Shown here one piece after another: positions 9,778 to 21,023 of a DNA stretch of 30,073 nucleotides. Source of the stretch: Gonapodya sp. JEL0774 (Eukaryota > Monoblepharomycota > Monoblepharidomycetes > Monoblepharidales > Gonapodyaceae); contig JADIIX010000205.1 of NCBI GenBank assembly GCA_027604505.1, positions 1 to 30,073 on the forward strand, in the 5' to 3' direction. Under the pieces are notes generated by a model. It ran no database searches. It worked only from the letters and a program-made list of their open reading frames with translations, and was not told where the DNA came from. Made by a program: the position numbers and the translations under genes. Position 1 is the first letter of the stretch. Each line of letters starts with the position of its first letter.

Positions 9778-11653
9778 TCATTCAGGCAAGTTTCCCCTTC
9801 GCTCCAACCGGTTGTCGTACTCCATGAGCACTGCAAACACATGGCATTGCAAGTCGTCCCACCTGAGGCCCTCCCTCCCCAATTCGTAGCCCCTTTTAGC
9901 AATAGTCTCTGCTTCTTCGTTGTTATCGATCGCCCATCTCACCGCTGATAACAAATCAGACCAATCCATCTTGAGCGGCAGGTAGTGGACGTATGGGATC
10001 GCCCAGAAATCCGTCCAATCTACGAACGCCCGAGCTCGCATAATAAGTGACCGAGACTCCCGAATAAGGTGGTGAAAGCGAGACGAGAATGTATTACCGT
10101 CCGTGTCGATCAAGAACCGGTACCGAAACTGCTCTTCATAGTCAACCCGTCGGCTCATATTTAAACCGAACACGCGAACCATCGCCCTCAGTGCCTCATC
10201 CGAATCTACTTGTGTGTAATCTGTGAATTTCACGTCCAGAGGTGTTGCAGAATCCCTCTTGCGCTCATCCTGGACGTACTTCACAAGCCTGTGTCGGTGC
10301 AATCGATTCCACAAAGTCGTATTGGCTGGAGTTTTTGACCCTGTATTGCTTCCACGCCAGAAGGCTATCGGTATTTTGCGGTGAAAGTGGGCGGCTTCAC
10401 TGGGATGGAATGTGTGATTTTCTTGGTGTCTTCCTTCAGAATGACGGCAAATAGATTAATTTCAAACCAAATTTGGACGAGAGTACCTGGACTCATATAC
10501 CAGAGGTTCCATTTGCGTAGAGGAGCGGCAGTAAAATGTCGGCATAGCATCGCGGTATTGTCGCTTGTGAGAACACCGGGAGGATATGATTTGTGGTCAT
10601 GATGGTACTGTGCTTGCATGGACAGTCAGCGGAGTCTCGGGAATGTGAAAAAATAGAAATCGCTCTCACTCACTCTGGACGGAAGAAGTATCCATGGTGG
10701 GCGAAAGCTTCTCTCGGTGGTGTGAGATCAAATGGATTGCTGTGATCCAGCTGCGCAATATTCAGAAGATCACGTGGTACTCGCTCGGCGATTTCAGAAA
10801 TCTGGTCTTGCAAGCTCTTGACCTGCGGCAGTTCGTCATCCGCGGGCACGCGCAGGCCGAAAATGCAGCTCTGTCCAGGAACATTCACTCTGGGCTCATC
10901 CAAGTCGTTTACAACCACTCGAAAGTTCCGAGGAAACCACTTCGCAAAACCTTGGAAGAAAGGGCCCCACGTCGGAGACAACGTGCCAGGGTTCCATCCC
11001 TCTGTAGCTCCGTAGTGCGGGTTCTCCAACGGCTCGCCAAGGTCGTCCGACCACGAATCATTGTGATATGTCGCGGTCGTGTCGAGTTGTCCTGTCAATG
11101 GACCAAACATGATCGTTGTCGTGCGGGGAAGGTAAGAGGCTCGTACTAGGACGTCGTGACTGATCCCCTCGGGGAGGTGAGAGAGGGTTTTGGAGAGATG
11201 TGCAGCACCCAAAACATTGCATTTGTGCTCTCTTGCAAAGTTGTACCAGGGCTTGTAAAGCCGCGGTGGTTTCTTCTTTTGCGTTAAGGTATAGTACGCA
11301 ACAGCTTCTTCGAAAGTCGGGATACGTTTGGTATGTTGAGTCGCCCACTTTACATAACCATGGATATATGGCTGGGGAAGAATCTCGACTTGGAATTCAT
11401 CGAGGCTGGTCGATTGGTGTGGTGTAATTGGAGGTTTCGTGCCGGCATCAGGATTCCCACCTGCAGGAAAGCTCTGATCGCTGAAGCTCATTTAGAGTCT
11501 AGTATATTCCAATCAACATCTCATACCGTTACGTTTCGTTTGAAAATGGAACACGTCACCATCGTACATGTTCGCCAGAATATGGAATATTGAGATGGCG
11601 AGAACGGCGCCCAATAGAAGCCAGACACTCCGACATGACTTGAAAATCGCCAT
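9778..11653 (-). CDS. GT90 (CAP10-type) glycosyltransferase, type II membrane protein
   Basis: Four exons, 11653-11527, 11460-10674, 10607-10501 and 10433-9778, give about 558 residues. The last acceptor could instead lie before 10421, which removes four residues. Residues 10-30 (SVWLLLGAVLAISIFHILAN) are a signal anchor, so the enzyme faces the Golgi lumen. Family blocks follow in order: HHGYFFRPD, NHILPVFSQATIPRCYADIL, then IAFWRGSNTGS (W near residue 365), NRLHRHRLV, and FLIDTDGNTFSSRF with RAFVDWTDFWAIPYVHYLPL. These are the sugar-nucleotide binding and core motifs of the CAP10 domain. Known fungal members act in capsule or cell-wall glycan synthesis and some are xylosyltransferases; donor and acceptor here are unknown. 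Cutting the frame at the splice sites brings separate reading frames into a continuous domain, which strongly supports the model. Confidence 0.88.
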
Positions 11654-12149
11654 CAAGGTACTGGTGTGCATTTGGAGCGCTCGTCACCTGTGGGGGAATG
11701 GTACTGCTTTCTGTCATCGAATGTCTCACTGATCATTCAGGCCTCAGGTCGACCGAAAAGGGCTGGGGCCGAATGCTTTCCAACTCAGATATGAGCGGCA
11801 ACGGCAGGCTTCGGATGGAGAACTGTGCAGATTTCGGAAGGGTCCTTCTACACTGGGGTTTGACCTCAGTAGCGAGGTGGTGAGATGGGCAAGGCACGGA
11901 AAGCGAAGACGGACAACGCAAGAAGTTCTCCTCACTCACTGTGTAAACAACGAGGCAACCATGCATTGTGATTCACGAATGTCAAAAATGCTTATGTGCA
12001 AGACGAGAAATGAAAGACTGGTCCTAACCTCCTCTTGAGCGCATGCAAACAGTTTGTGTCCGGCCTTTTGAGGGCCATATCAGTTTTCTGAATGGGGGAC
12101 TCTGAAAGGTGTGGAAGTTGTGCTGCTGCACTGCGCTGCAGCGGACACA
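11654..12149. promoter_or_regulatory. Shared divergent promoter region, GT90 / TopBP1 homologue
   Basis: The ATG of the GT90 gene (minus) and the ATG of the BRCT gene (plus) face away from each other 496 nt apart. Short open frames lie inside but show no family features or splice-consistent extension. The region is presumed to hold both promoters; no transcription-factor site is claimed. Confidence 0.4.
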
Positions 12150-15100
12150 ATGACCCGCCCTCGCGCAGCCCGACGATTTCAAACGATGGCGCAGACGCCC
12201 GGATGCCTCGAGGGAATCACGATTACGACAACAGGGTTGGGACTGGAGGAGAGGGTGAGTGCGCTGTGTTTTGGGTTCGGTAGTGTGTAATTGCCCCATT
12301 GCTCGGTCATCACCAAACGTTTTCGCCAACTTTCTCACGGATTTCGTTAACGTATGTGCCTTGAAACTTGGCGCTCTATCTCGAAAGACGGTCCTTTCGG
12401 AGCGAATAGAGAAACTTGGTGGGACTGCCAGCCTGAGTTTCACGAATATCGTCACCCACCTGGTGGCGGCGGTTTCCGATTCAGACAAGTACTATGTATG
12501 TACGCGCTTCTGGGACGAGCACCGCGTCGTCGGCCTTGTAAGATCAGAAGGTCACAACCGTTCCGTTCTTCCTCCCATGTTGTCCACAGGCAGCCGTCCA
12601 GCGAGGCATACCTGTGATCCGTCCAAGTTGGATCGAGGAATGCTTAGAAATGCGAATTCATGGTGGATTTGATTCGGAAAAGGTTCGAGCAGGTTGATAA
12701 TTAGGGTCTATTGCAATTGTAATTTGCATGGCCCACACTCGTTTCAACCACCAGGCCCGGGAGCTTGCTGGCCGCCACAGGCTCCCTTCATTTTTCGGGT
12801 GCAAGTTGTGTGTGACTGGAATCGCTCGAGGTAAGTCCCATTTCGAATCACCGTTCAGTTTGTAGGAATGAACACTCCAACGAAGTCTTGCGCACGCCTA
12901 ATCAACACCGCCGATAGAAAATCGCGATCGTATCGCCGAACTAGTATCTGCGAATGGAGGTGTCTTCACGGCAGACCTGGACCGTACAGTCACTCACCTT
13001 GTGTGCGCCCCGGATGGAAATACTTCCAAGAAATTTGCCATGGCAGTAAAGGGCCCTATCAAGGTAGTTCGCGAAGAATGGTTCTGGAAAAGCGCGGAGA
13101 AAGGGGGTGAGGTTCAGCAGTGGTCGGATCACCTGTCTCGACCGTTAGTGAAGTGTCTGACTTCTGAAACACCATTGCAGGCATGTTGAATCCTAAAGAC
13201 TACCTGTTTAACCCCACTATCCCAGCACATAGAGCCGTTGACACTGACTCGCATGATCCAGGTATTTATTGATGGTACCCCTTCACTGCATATGCTGTGT
13301 GTTTCTTCATCCCCAACTACCTCGGTTTTCGATTGGCACCACCGTTCCCGAACTCGAACGCCAACGGTCCGTCCTAACCGTAGCTGATTCGTCTCGTGCC
13401 GCCAGCCGTCCTAGCAGTCAGCTTTCTCGCCGCCTTACTGCCCTACTCCCGACACGCTCCCAACAACATCCCGATGCCATTCCAGCAAGTGCATCAGAAC
13501 TGGTCCAAGAAACAAATATGTCAAGCAATATCACCGCCTCTATCGTGGCCCAGTTTGAAGGCCTTTTGTGCCAGCCGTCACGTCCTGGCGACCCATTACC
13601 TTTGGATGGCATGGCCTTTGCTTTCTCGCCGTGCTTCACCTCCGCGGAGCGAGGAGTCTTGCGACGAGCGGTTCGTAAGCTCGGCGGGACCACGAGAGAG
13701 GAGTATGGCCTGGATGCAACTCATTACGTGGTGTTGGGATCCAAGACCGGCAGAATACGGGATCAAGAACTGGAGGAGTTACGGGCCCTTGATCGTCCAT
13801 CATCAGCGGCGGTGATTCGATATGCGTGGCTTTTTGAGGCACTTTGTACGCCAGAAACCGTGCCGGGCATTGAGAATTTCACCGTGGACCTCCCTCAAGA
13901 CACCTTTGTTACTCCAAATGCTTTGTCAGCGACAACTCGTCCTCAGCTTTCTCAGCGTTCTCAGCCTCCAAGTTCGTCAGAACCTTTAAAACTGAAAAGA
14001 CCTCCCAGCTCGTCTACTGCTGCGGATACCCTTCGTGAAATCCAAGAATCGTTTGCTGCCGCAGAAAATGCAATGAAGATGATCCAGCAAACGAGCTCTG
14101 GCGTCGAGAGTACAAGTGGTAGTGTAGCGGGAGCTAGACGGCGGACACTAGCTATGACGGAGCGGCGGTCAGACCTTCCCCGAGATGCGTCTTTTGTGAC
14201 TCCTGTTGAACGGGTATTCTCAGCGAGCGAGGTGAAGGTGCAAGAGGTTGAACGTACTCATACCGGGTTTTCAGGGACCGAGGATGCGCTTGTTCGGAAT
14301 TTACCAAATGATCCTGTACCAGCTCTCGGAGGATCGGCACGAGCTGTTGCTGTTGCCTTATCAAACGTGTTCAAGGACATGCGCTTTTCTTCAACCCACT
14401 TCGAAGGCACCTTAGTTGATTCTATCAAACACATGGTCAGATCTAACGGGGGAGAGTGGAGAGACATGCCGCCTGTGACGGGAAAGTGGTATAATGTCGT
14501 GGGAATTTTAGGGTGAGATGAATGCGTTGGTTGTCATTTGGCAAAGCTCTGACACCACCCTCCGATGAAATGAATTAGCGCTTCATCACTCCTTGGCATA
14601 GCAGGCGAGATACCAGTCACAGATTTGTGGCTGGTCCGCTGCTGCGCCGCCAGACGAGTGCTCGACCTGTCAGGTTCCCCAGTGTGGACCCCAAGAGATT
14701 CCTCCAATATTGACGGTCCGTTATGTAACTGTTTGAATATTCACGCTCTTGCACGAGTGTTGATTTTTTGAGAATTCTGGGGCAGGTTTCCGCAAGCTCC
14801 GTGTTGGTGTGACGAACTTCGAAGACATTGATCGCCAGGAGGTCACCCAGGTGGCTACTGCACTAGGTATGTTTCACTGTGATTCTCATCGCATGTGTAC
14901 ATACTGCTGACTATAAACACGATATTAAGGGGCGCCGTTCACGGAGAATTTTACCCGCCGACACACCCATCTCATTTGCCCGACTATATCCGAGGAATAC
15001 GGCAGGGATATGACACCGAAACGGATCAAGTCACGTGAATGGGGCATTCCGATCGTATCTCGCGCATGGCTGTTTGCATCGTTTCAAGCAGGTCAGCCGT

Positions 15101-17848
15101 TACCGGTGGACGATTACTTGGTGCCAGATGTACTGCCAGAAGATCAAGAAACGGGGGACCAGGGAAAGGAGAACAGTGGCGATGGATATCTGACTGGTGG
15201 CGTGCTGGATACTCGGGGGGTCAAGCGTGCGCTCGATAGTGTCGTCCGGAAGAACCATACCGAGGAGGTGCGTCAGGGGACACAGGGCAAAGGCAATGTA
15301 TTAGGTGAGCTAAAAACGATTCAGATGGGAAAAATGGTTCTTGGACAGTTTTAACGGTTTCGTTTGAAGGAACTCCCCTCCCAGATGTCTTTTCGCGAAA
15401 CCTGGCACGAGCTGGAGGACGGTTCGCTGTTCTCCCCAGCGCTGCACTGGACTTCGGATTAAGCCTTGCGGCAAATAGACCACATACGAATAATTCAGAA
15501 CTGGAAGGTGATGAGAAAGAAACGTCAGATCCACCGCCATCGTTCGCAACAGCAGATCCGGGCGATGCGGCCACAATATCGAAGGCTCAAAGCGGCTTAT
15601 TAGAGGGAGTCAAGCTCTTTTTGGGCTCCAAGTCAATCGTAAGTTCTTGTTCGAAATGATTATGAAATCTTGTCTCTTTATCCATCTCGATTTATTCCTG
15701 AAGGACCGATCCCGGGAGAGCCTGCAGACGACTGCCGAAGTTTTAGGCGCTGAACTTGTGGGGTCGGTATCAGAGTGCACGCATGCCGTGTTTGCCCGTG
15801 TCCGCGGAGTAGAGTCCACGACAGAATTCAAGTCCGCCGTACGAGCTGGTATTTCTCGAGTTTCAGCAAACTGGTTACTAGCTGTGAGTGAAAATTCGGT
15901 GGCTATCACTTCTGGCGTGACTCAAGTTTATTGTGGTTTACAAGTGCAATGAGAAACAGATCAGACTTCCGGAGAAGGATTATCCGTATAACGTTCATGC
16001 ATCAACACCACTGTTTGGGCCACGTCTCGTTCCTGGCATCCCACTTGATTCACATTTTCCCTTGTCAGAATTACAAGCACTAATCGGATCACCCCAGAAC
16101 CCCGATTCTGGTGTGCCGGATGTTCGGAGTGCGAATACAGCTTCCGCCACATCGACGGTGACGATGACGCCGATCTCGACACAGCACAACCAGAAAGAAC
16201 TGGATACTTCTGATACCACCGTCTCACTATTGTCCGATCAACGTCCAGGTCCACCTACAGTGCACTTATCGCCTCGATCGGTTCTTGCTGCAAAAGTCGA
16301 CACCCTCCTCACATCTCTTCCTCGTACGGTGGGTCCTCGTAAACGCCGCCGTGTCGCAGGACCCACTGAAATTGAACGGACAGTCGGGGATCAGCCAACT
16401 GTCATGTTCGAAACCCCCGATCTCCCTCGACGTCCAACAGCAGACACGGATATGGATACTGACGGTTTTCCGGAAGGTTCTCCCCCTCCCCGCAATGTAC
16501 AAGCGGATCTAGCGATTGCAGAAGTAACATGGCACGATCCTCAGATCAAGGACGCGAAGCGGAGGTTGTTGGAGATGGTTGGAGGCGGTGGGAAGCGACC
16601 CAAAAATGATGGAGAGAGGGCCGACATTGCAGCTCATGACCAGAGAGCGAAAGCTGTGGCGCCTGGGGATCTTTTACTCCGTGATCGTGATTCAAGCCCC
16701 ACTGAAGAGGGAAAAGTAATCGGTGACTCCGGCGTGGACGCGTTGACGAGAACCGAAGCGACTGTAGAAGGATCTGTCGCAAATAAGGAACTAGAAAATG
16801 GACAGACTGTCGCATCTTCAAAAGGCTCGAAACATCGAACGGACCGCAGCAAGATTGCCGAAGCTGCAAAAACGCCGAACCCGTCAGTCACAGCTACTAC
16901 CGCCGCTTCAACGACAAAATTGCTTGACGATCGAAGAAGACAGTGTAAGATTGTTTTCACAAGTGCTTCTTTGTCGGAGCGTCAGCGCTACAAGAGCATT
17001 CTGGAACGTTGCGGGGCTGTAGTGTACGACGGACCCGGCGTAGCGGGGTCTTGGCAATTTGATTTGACGCACCTGGTTGTAGCTAAAGCTGGAGGAGTTA
17101 CGGACAAGCTGCTGGCGGCAGTATCGAGTGGCTCTTGGTGAGTGTTACGCATGAAACGAAGCATGAGTTCCGTGAGATAAACCTGATGATGTATTCTCTT
17201 TGGTGGTAGGGTTGTTCGCACGTCTTACGTAGAGGCATGTGCAAAAGAGGGTACGTTGGTGGACGAAGAAGAGCACGAATGGACGCCGGAGCTTGCTGGA
17301 GGTGAGTTCCTCTGTGTGTGCCTCTTCAGATTAGAGAATCGCGTTAACGGAAAGTTCGATTTGTGGCCGTTCACTCCCTTCACGCTTTACAATGATGATA
17401 ACAATAGGTAAAGGCACTGTTCTCGCTTCGGCCCGCCGCTGGCGCCTTCATTTGGGGAACTATCTATCGCGCGGTCCCCGTCGCGGAGCCTTCTCAGAAT
17501 TTAAGGCGTATATAGTAGTTTCAGGCGCAACCACAGAGTCCGTGGTGAGAGTGCTCAAGGCAGGTGGTCTAACCGATTTCGAGGTTGGGAAGAAACCTTA
17601 TGCGGTGGATGCTGTGAGTGCAATAGCAGCAGTCGAAATGCACCTCAAACTATTTTCTAGAGCGTATTCCACACCAATAGTCATTTACACACGTACTCAT
17701 CGACGTCAACCTAATTAAGCGGGATGATCCGGACGGTGACTGGCGGTCTCTCGTTTCTGGTGGCCTGGTTGCGTGTTATGAGTTGCAACATTTCTTGACA
17801 AAGTACCTGAGCGGAGAGAATACGGATCGGCTGAGGATGATCTTGTAG
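12150..17848 (+). CDS. TOPBP1-like: TopBP1/Rad4/Dpb11 homologue, multi-BRCT DNA-damage checkpoint scaffold
   Basis: Sixteen exons: 12150-12254, 12388-12495, 12590-12682, 12755-12830, 12918-13106, 13181-13261, 13384-14512, 14579-14715, 14786-14866, 14930-15304, 15370-15638, 15704-15883, 15945-17137, 17210-17301, 17408-17613, 17681-17848. All phases fit; product 1493 residues. Eight BRCT repeats lie near residues 19-99, 114-200, 289-377, 536-630, 640-730, 865-955, 1274-1365 and 1380-1490. Typical marks are LEGITITTTGLGLEER, IEKLGGTASLSFTNIVTHLV, ANGGVFTADLDRTVTHLVCA and FTRRHTHLICP. Between repeats 6 and 7 are a basic nuclear signal (GPRKRRRVAG) and EVTWHDP (W near 1137). TopBP1 family members link Mec1/ATR signalling, Sld2/Sld3-type initiation factors and 9-1-1 on chromatin. 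The short yeast forms have four repeats; this one has animal-like length. ATG 12186 is an alternative start. Confidence 0.9.
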
Positions 17849-18887
17849 AGGCTGTTTAGTTTCGTCACGGCGATTACTTATCCGGCAGCTTGAACTGGCG
17901 GTAATCCGTGTACATAAATACTCAAGTATTGCATAATCGGCAACACATGTATGGACCATGATAGTAACAAAATCTCGTATTCATTTGTTTTCATTGGTCG
18001 AACGCTTTTTGTTGCTTGTTGTACAACCACCATAGTCTACAAGCAAGCAGAAAACTTCGGAAACAAGTTCGCGGGTACTTTTGAACGGAAGGAAATTGTG
18101 TTTCAGGCTTCTATTTCAATTTTCTTATCTCGAGGCACATTCTTACTTATGTAAAAGTGGTTTGTCATCGACTCATGGTGGCTCGCTTAACCCGTGCCCA
18201 CCCCGCCATCTCTCCCATGTAACATGTTCCTCACATGCGAACTATGAACTATAGCCGCCTTGTGAGATCATGCGGCTGAACTCCAACTCAATCTCGCCAC
18301 CCAACACCACACAAAACGATAAAGATGTTGAAGAACCAAAAGAGAAGGTCGAGAAATCATCGAGGTATCCGGTATCATGATCGTTGATCCATCTGAGAGG
18401 TTTGATCGATCCCTCTAAGCCAAAGCCAAATGCGTGGGGCTTCCTACGACCGTTGTCGTCCAATACTAAATGTCCAGAACAGCAAGCCAAAAAAGAAAGG
18501 TAAAGCTAAAAGTTTAAGGGGTTGGAGTGGTATAGGAATGATGGGGTGAGGTGGATGCAGAGGCGTAAACAGGCTGTGCGTCTAGTAGGTGTGGTGCAGA
18601 GGGAGGCAGCCCAGAAGAAACGTGCAAAGGGGAATGCCGAAAATTCCGGTGACAGAAAAGTAGGTATATGGTATTGACGAGTGTGCCGTGATGTGTGTGA
18701 AGAAAATGGGAGAAGTAAAGTAAACTGGGTACTGGTGTGTTGGTGCTGTCGTCGCTGCTTTTCATAGATGTGTAACTCCCGCTGTAGTTAGTCTCAAGAC
18801 TCATGTCACCTCCACAAAGCGCCTCCGCATCTTCTATCGGTGTCGGAGGTCGTTGTTGTCCATTATCTCCGCGTTTTCGTTCCCCTT
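17849..18887. other. Region between the TopBP1 homologue and the kinase, with two open minus-strand frames
   Basis: These are convergent 3' ends. Two minus-strand frames have coding-like composition. The first, 18891-18514, has RPPTPIEDAEALCGG and MKSSDDSTNTPVPS. It begins one base out of frame with the kinase end and looks like a kinase tail. The second, 18490-18242, has NGRRKPHAFGFGLEG. Neither has a family match that I recognise. They could be 3' UTR, or a C-terminal extension reached by a frameshift or by an intron I could not place. Nothing is seen in 17849-18240. Confidence 0.4.
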
Positions 18888-21023
18888 TCACCGAACATTC
18901 AAGAAATCACACTGAACCACCTCATCCATGGTCCACCGCTTCTTCACGTCCACAGTCAACATGCGATCCACGAGGTATTGGAGCTCGGCGGGCACTATCA
19001 TAAAGCGGAGAGGTGAAATTCACTGAACTCACACTATCTCGATAAGACAACTCACCGTCCCATCCAATCACCTCCTTCCCAGGCCTTGGATAGGATTCAA
19101 TACCTTGCACGGTATCCCATGCACCCTTTCGCATTATGTCACTGTGCTCCTCGGGAAGCCTTCCGTACACCATACCATACAGTATTAGCCCCAATGCCCA
19201 CACGTCGGCTTCATATCCAGACCACCGGCGGGAGTACTGGTTCGAGATCTTCGACCCCAGAACAGCGGCAGTCATTTCGGGCGGAGAGAGTTCGTGGGTG
19301 CCATACACCTCAAACGCGTACGAGGTGATGTCGGTGGCGACCGTAGTGCGTGCGTGGCCGAAATCAATGAGTTTAGCGATGAGCGCGGAAGATATGAGGA
19401 CTGGGAGCACATGAGTATTGCACAAGAGTAGTGGAAATTTACTAGGTATGCAATTGAGGATGACTAACCGAGATCCGACTTACTGTTTTCCTCCTTCAAA
19501 TCACCATGCACAACACCCACGTGGTGCAAGTACGCCATCGCACCAGCGACTTGACCGAAAATGTGGCGGATTTCGTCTATGGTGAGGTGCTTACGGCGGT
19601 CAACGACTGCATCGGATATTGACATGTTGCGGAAGTAGACGGCATGAGAAAGGAACTTCAAACAAAGGTACAATTGCGACTCACACTCATAAAGGGTGCT
19701 CGTGTTGCACGCCTCCATTCTCACTTTGACTATCTTGCCACCCTGCTCCTCATCTAATGGCACCTCAAACACCTCTCCCCAATGCTCGCTCCGCAACCAG
19801 CTGGTTCCTGCCCGCTCCGTCACCACATACCACGCGCGATCGTCCTGCCACACGTCTAATACCTTGATAATACTTGGATGGGACAGTGTGAGAAGGATGG
19901 AGACCTCTCGATCAACACGGCGGGTGGAAGATTTGTAGATGAGCTTGATTGCGACAGGTTCCACAGGCTCAGAGCCCGTGGCGATCGTGCGGGCGCCAAT
20001 AACCGCACCGTTGGAGCCATATCCAAGTAAAGAGGATACAGTGTAGTGGGAGATAAGGTACGATGAGTGACGGAGTGCATGTGCAACGTAGAGTTGGGCT
20101 TTGGATTTTGATGAAGGTGGCAAGTAAGGGGAGTTGGAGTCCTCCGCGTGGGCCGATGCGGAAGACGAACGAGGTCCCGAATGAAATTTTTGAGTATGGG
20201 CATGAGATACGGAAGTGGAGTGGGGTGCGAGTGGCGTAAGTGGCGCAAAGGGCTTCAGCACATTGGTTGAGCAGGACGACGGCGAGGATGAGACGCTCAG
20301 TGTGGCGTCGCTACCCGTGACAGAAGCGGCAAGCGAGGGTACTGAATACGTTGATGCTGAGCTTGGCGGCTTTTTGGCAGTTAAAGAGGCAAGTGGCGGT
20401 CTACCGGAAACCGAAACGGAGGTGGTGGATCCCGCGATGGCGTAGGATCCAGAGCCAGTCGAGGTGGACAGTGACAGCTTAGAAAAGGAATCCGAAGGGC
20501 TAGGCGGAGGTGAGACGTGAAGACCGGAGGACGACCTCATGGATGAGAACGAGATCAGTTCCCTTTCTGCTGGTTGGGCGATTCGCGGGATCGAGAGGCG
20601 AGCAGGGCCGATTTTACCACCGAGCACGGATTGTGACTGAGGAATGAGAAGAGACATGGAGGGTGTGGCGTGCAACGGCGGTCGTCCAGCATCGGATGAT
20701 GAAGATGAGGAGCCTGGCACGGCACGGCCGCTGCGCCTTCCCGTATCAATATCCGTGGCTGTAGTGTTCCTCGTGTACGGTCCTGCTCGAATCTGAGAGG
20801 CTGAGTGGGCGCGTTTGTGGGTGCGAGCAGTCTGGTCAGCGGACGACGAGGGAGAACGAGGAGCATGACGCGCCGAGCGAGACAGAGAACGGGACACGCG
20901 GGCGGAAGACGATGAGGTGGTGGATGAGCGCGGAGTCTGATACGACGAGTGAGAAGAGAGAGATGGCGGGCGGGCGCGGAGGTTGTAGCTATGGGGCAGT
21001 GTGGCTGAAATGGGTTCAAGCAT
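18888..21023 (-). CDS. Serine-rich protein kinase with HGD catalytic loop
   Basis: Four exons, 21023-19685, 19606-19484, 19400-19056 and 18994-18888, join in consistent phases to 637 residues. The first 320 residues are a disordered Ser/Pro/Ala-rich region (RVSRSLSRSARHAPRSP and similar). The kinase domain follows. It has the glycine-rich loop LGYGSNGAV (about 330), VAIKLI with the ATP lysine (about 356), VVHGDLKEEN as the catalytic loop (about 480), LIDFGHA for DFG (about 498), HELSPPEM in place of APE, DVWALGLILYGMVYGRLPEE for subdomain IX, and KKRWTMDEVV near the end. The loop has HGD, not HRD, so activation-loop phosphorylation may not be needed. Lys, Asp and Asn of the active site are all present, so activity is likely. 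It looks CAMK/PAS-kinase-like, but I cannot assign a named kinase. The intron at 19607-19684 is 78 nt and has no in-frame stop. Confidence 0.82.
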
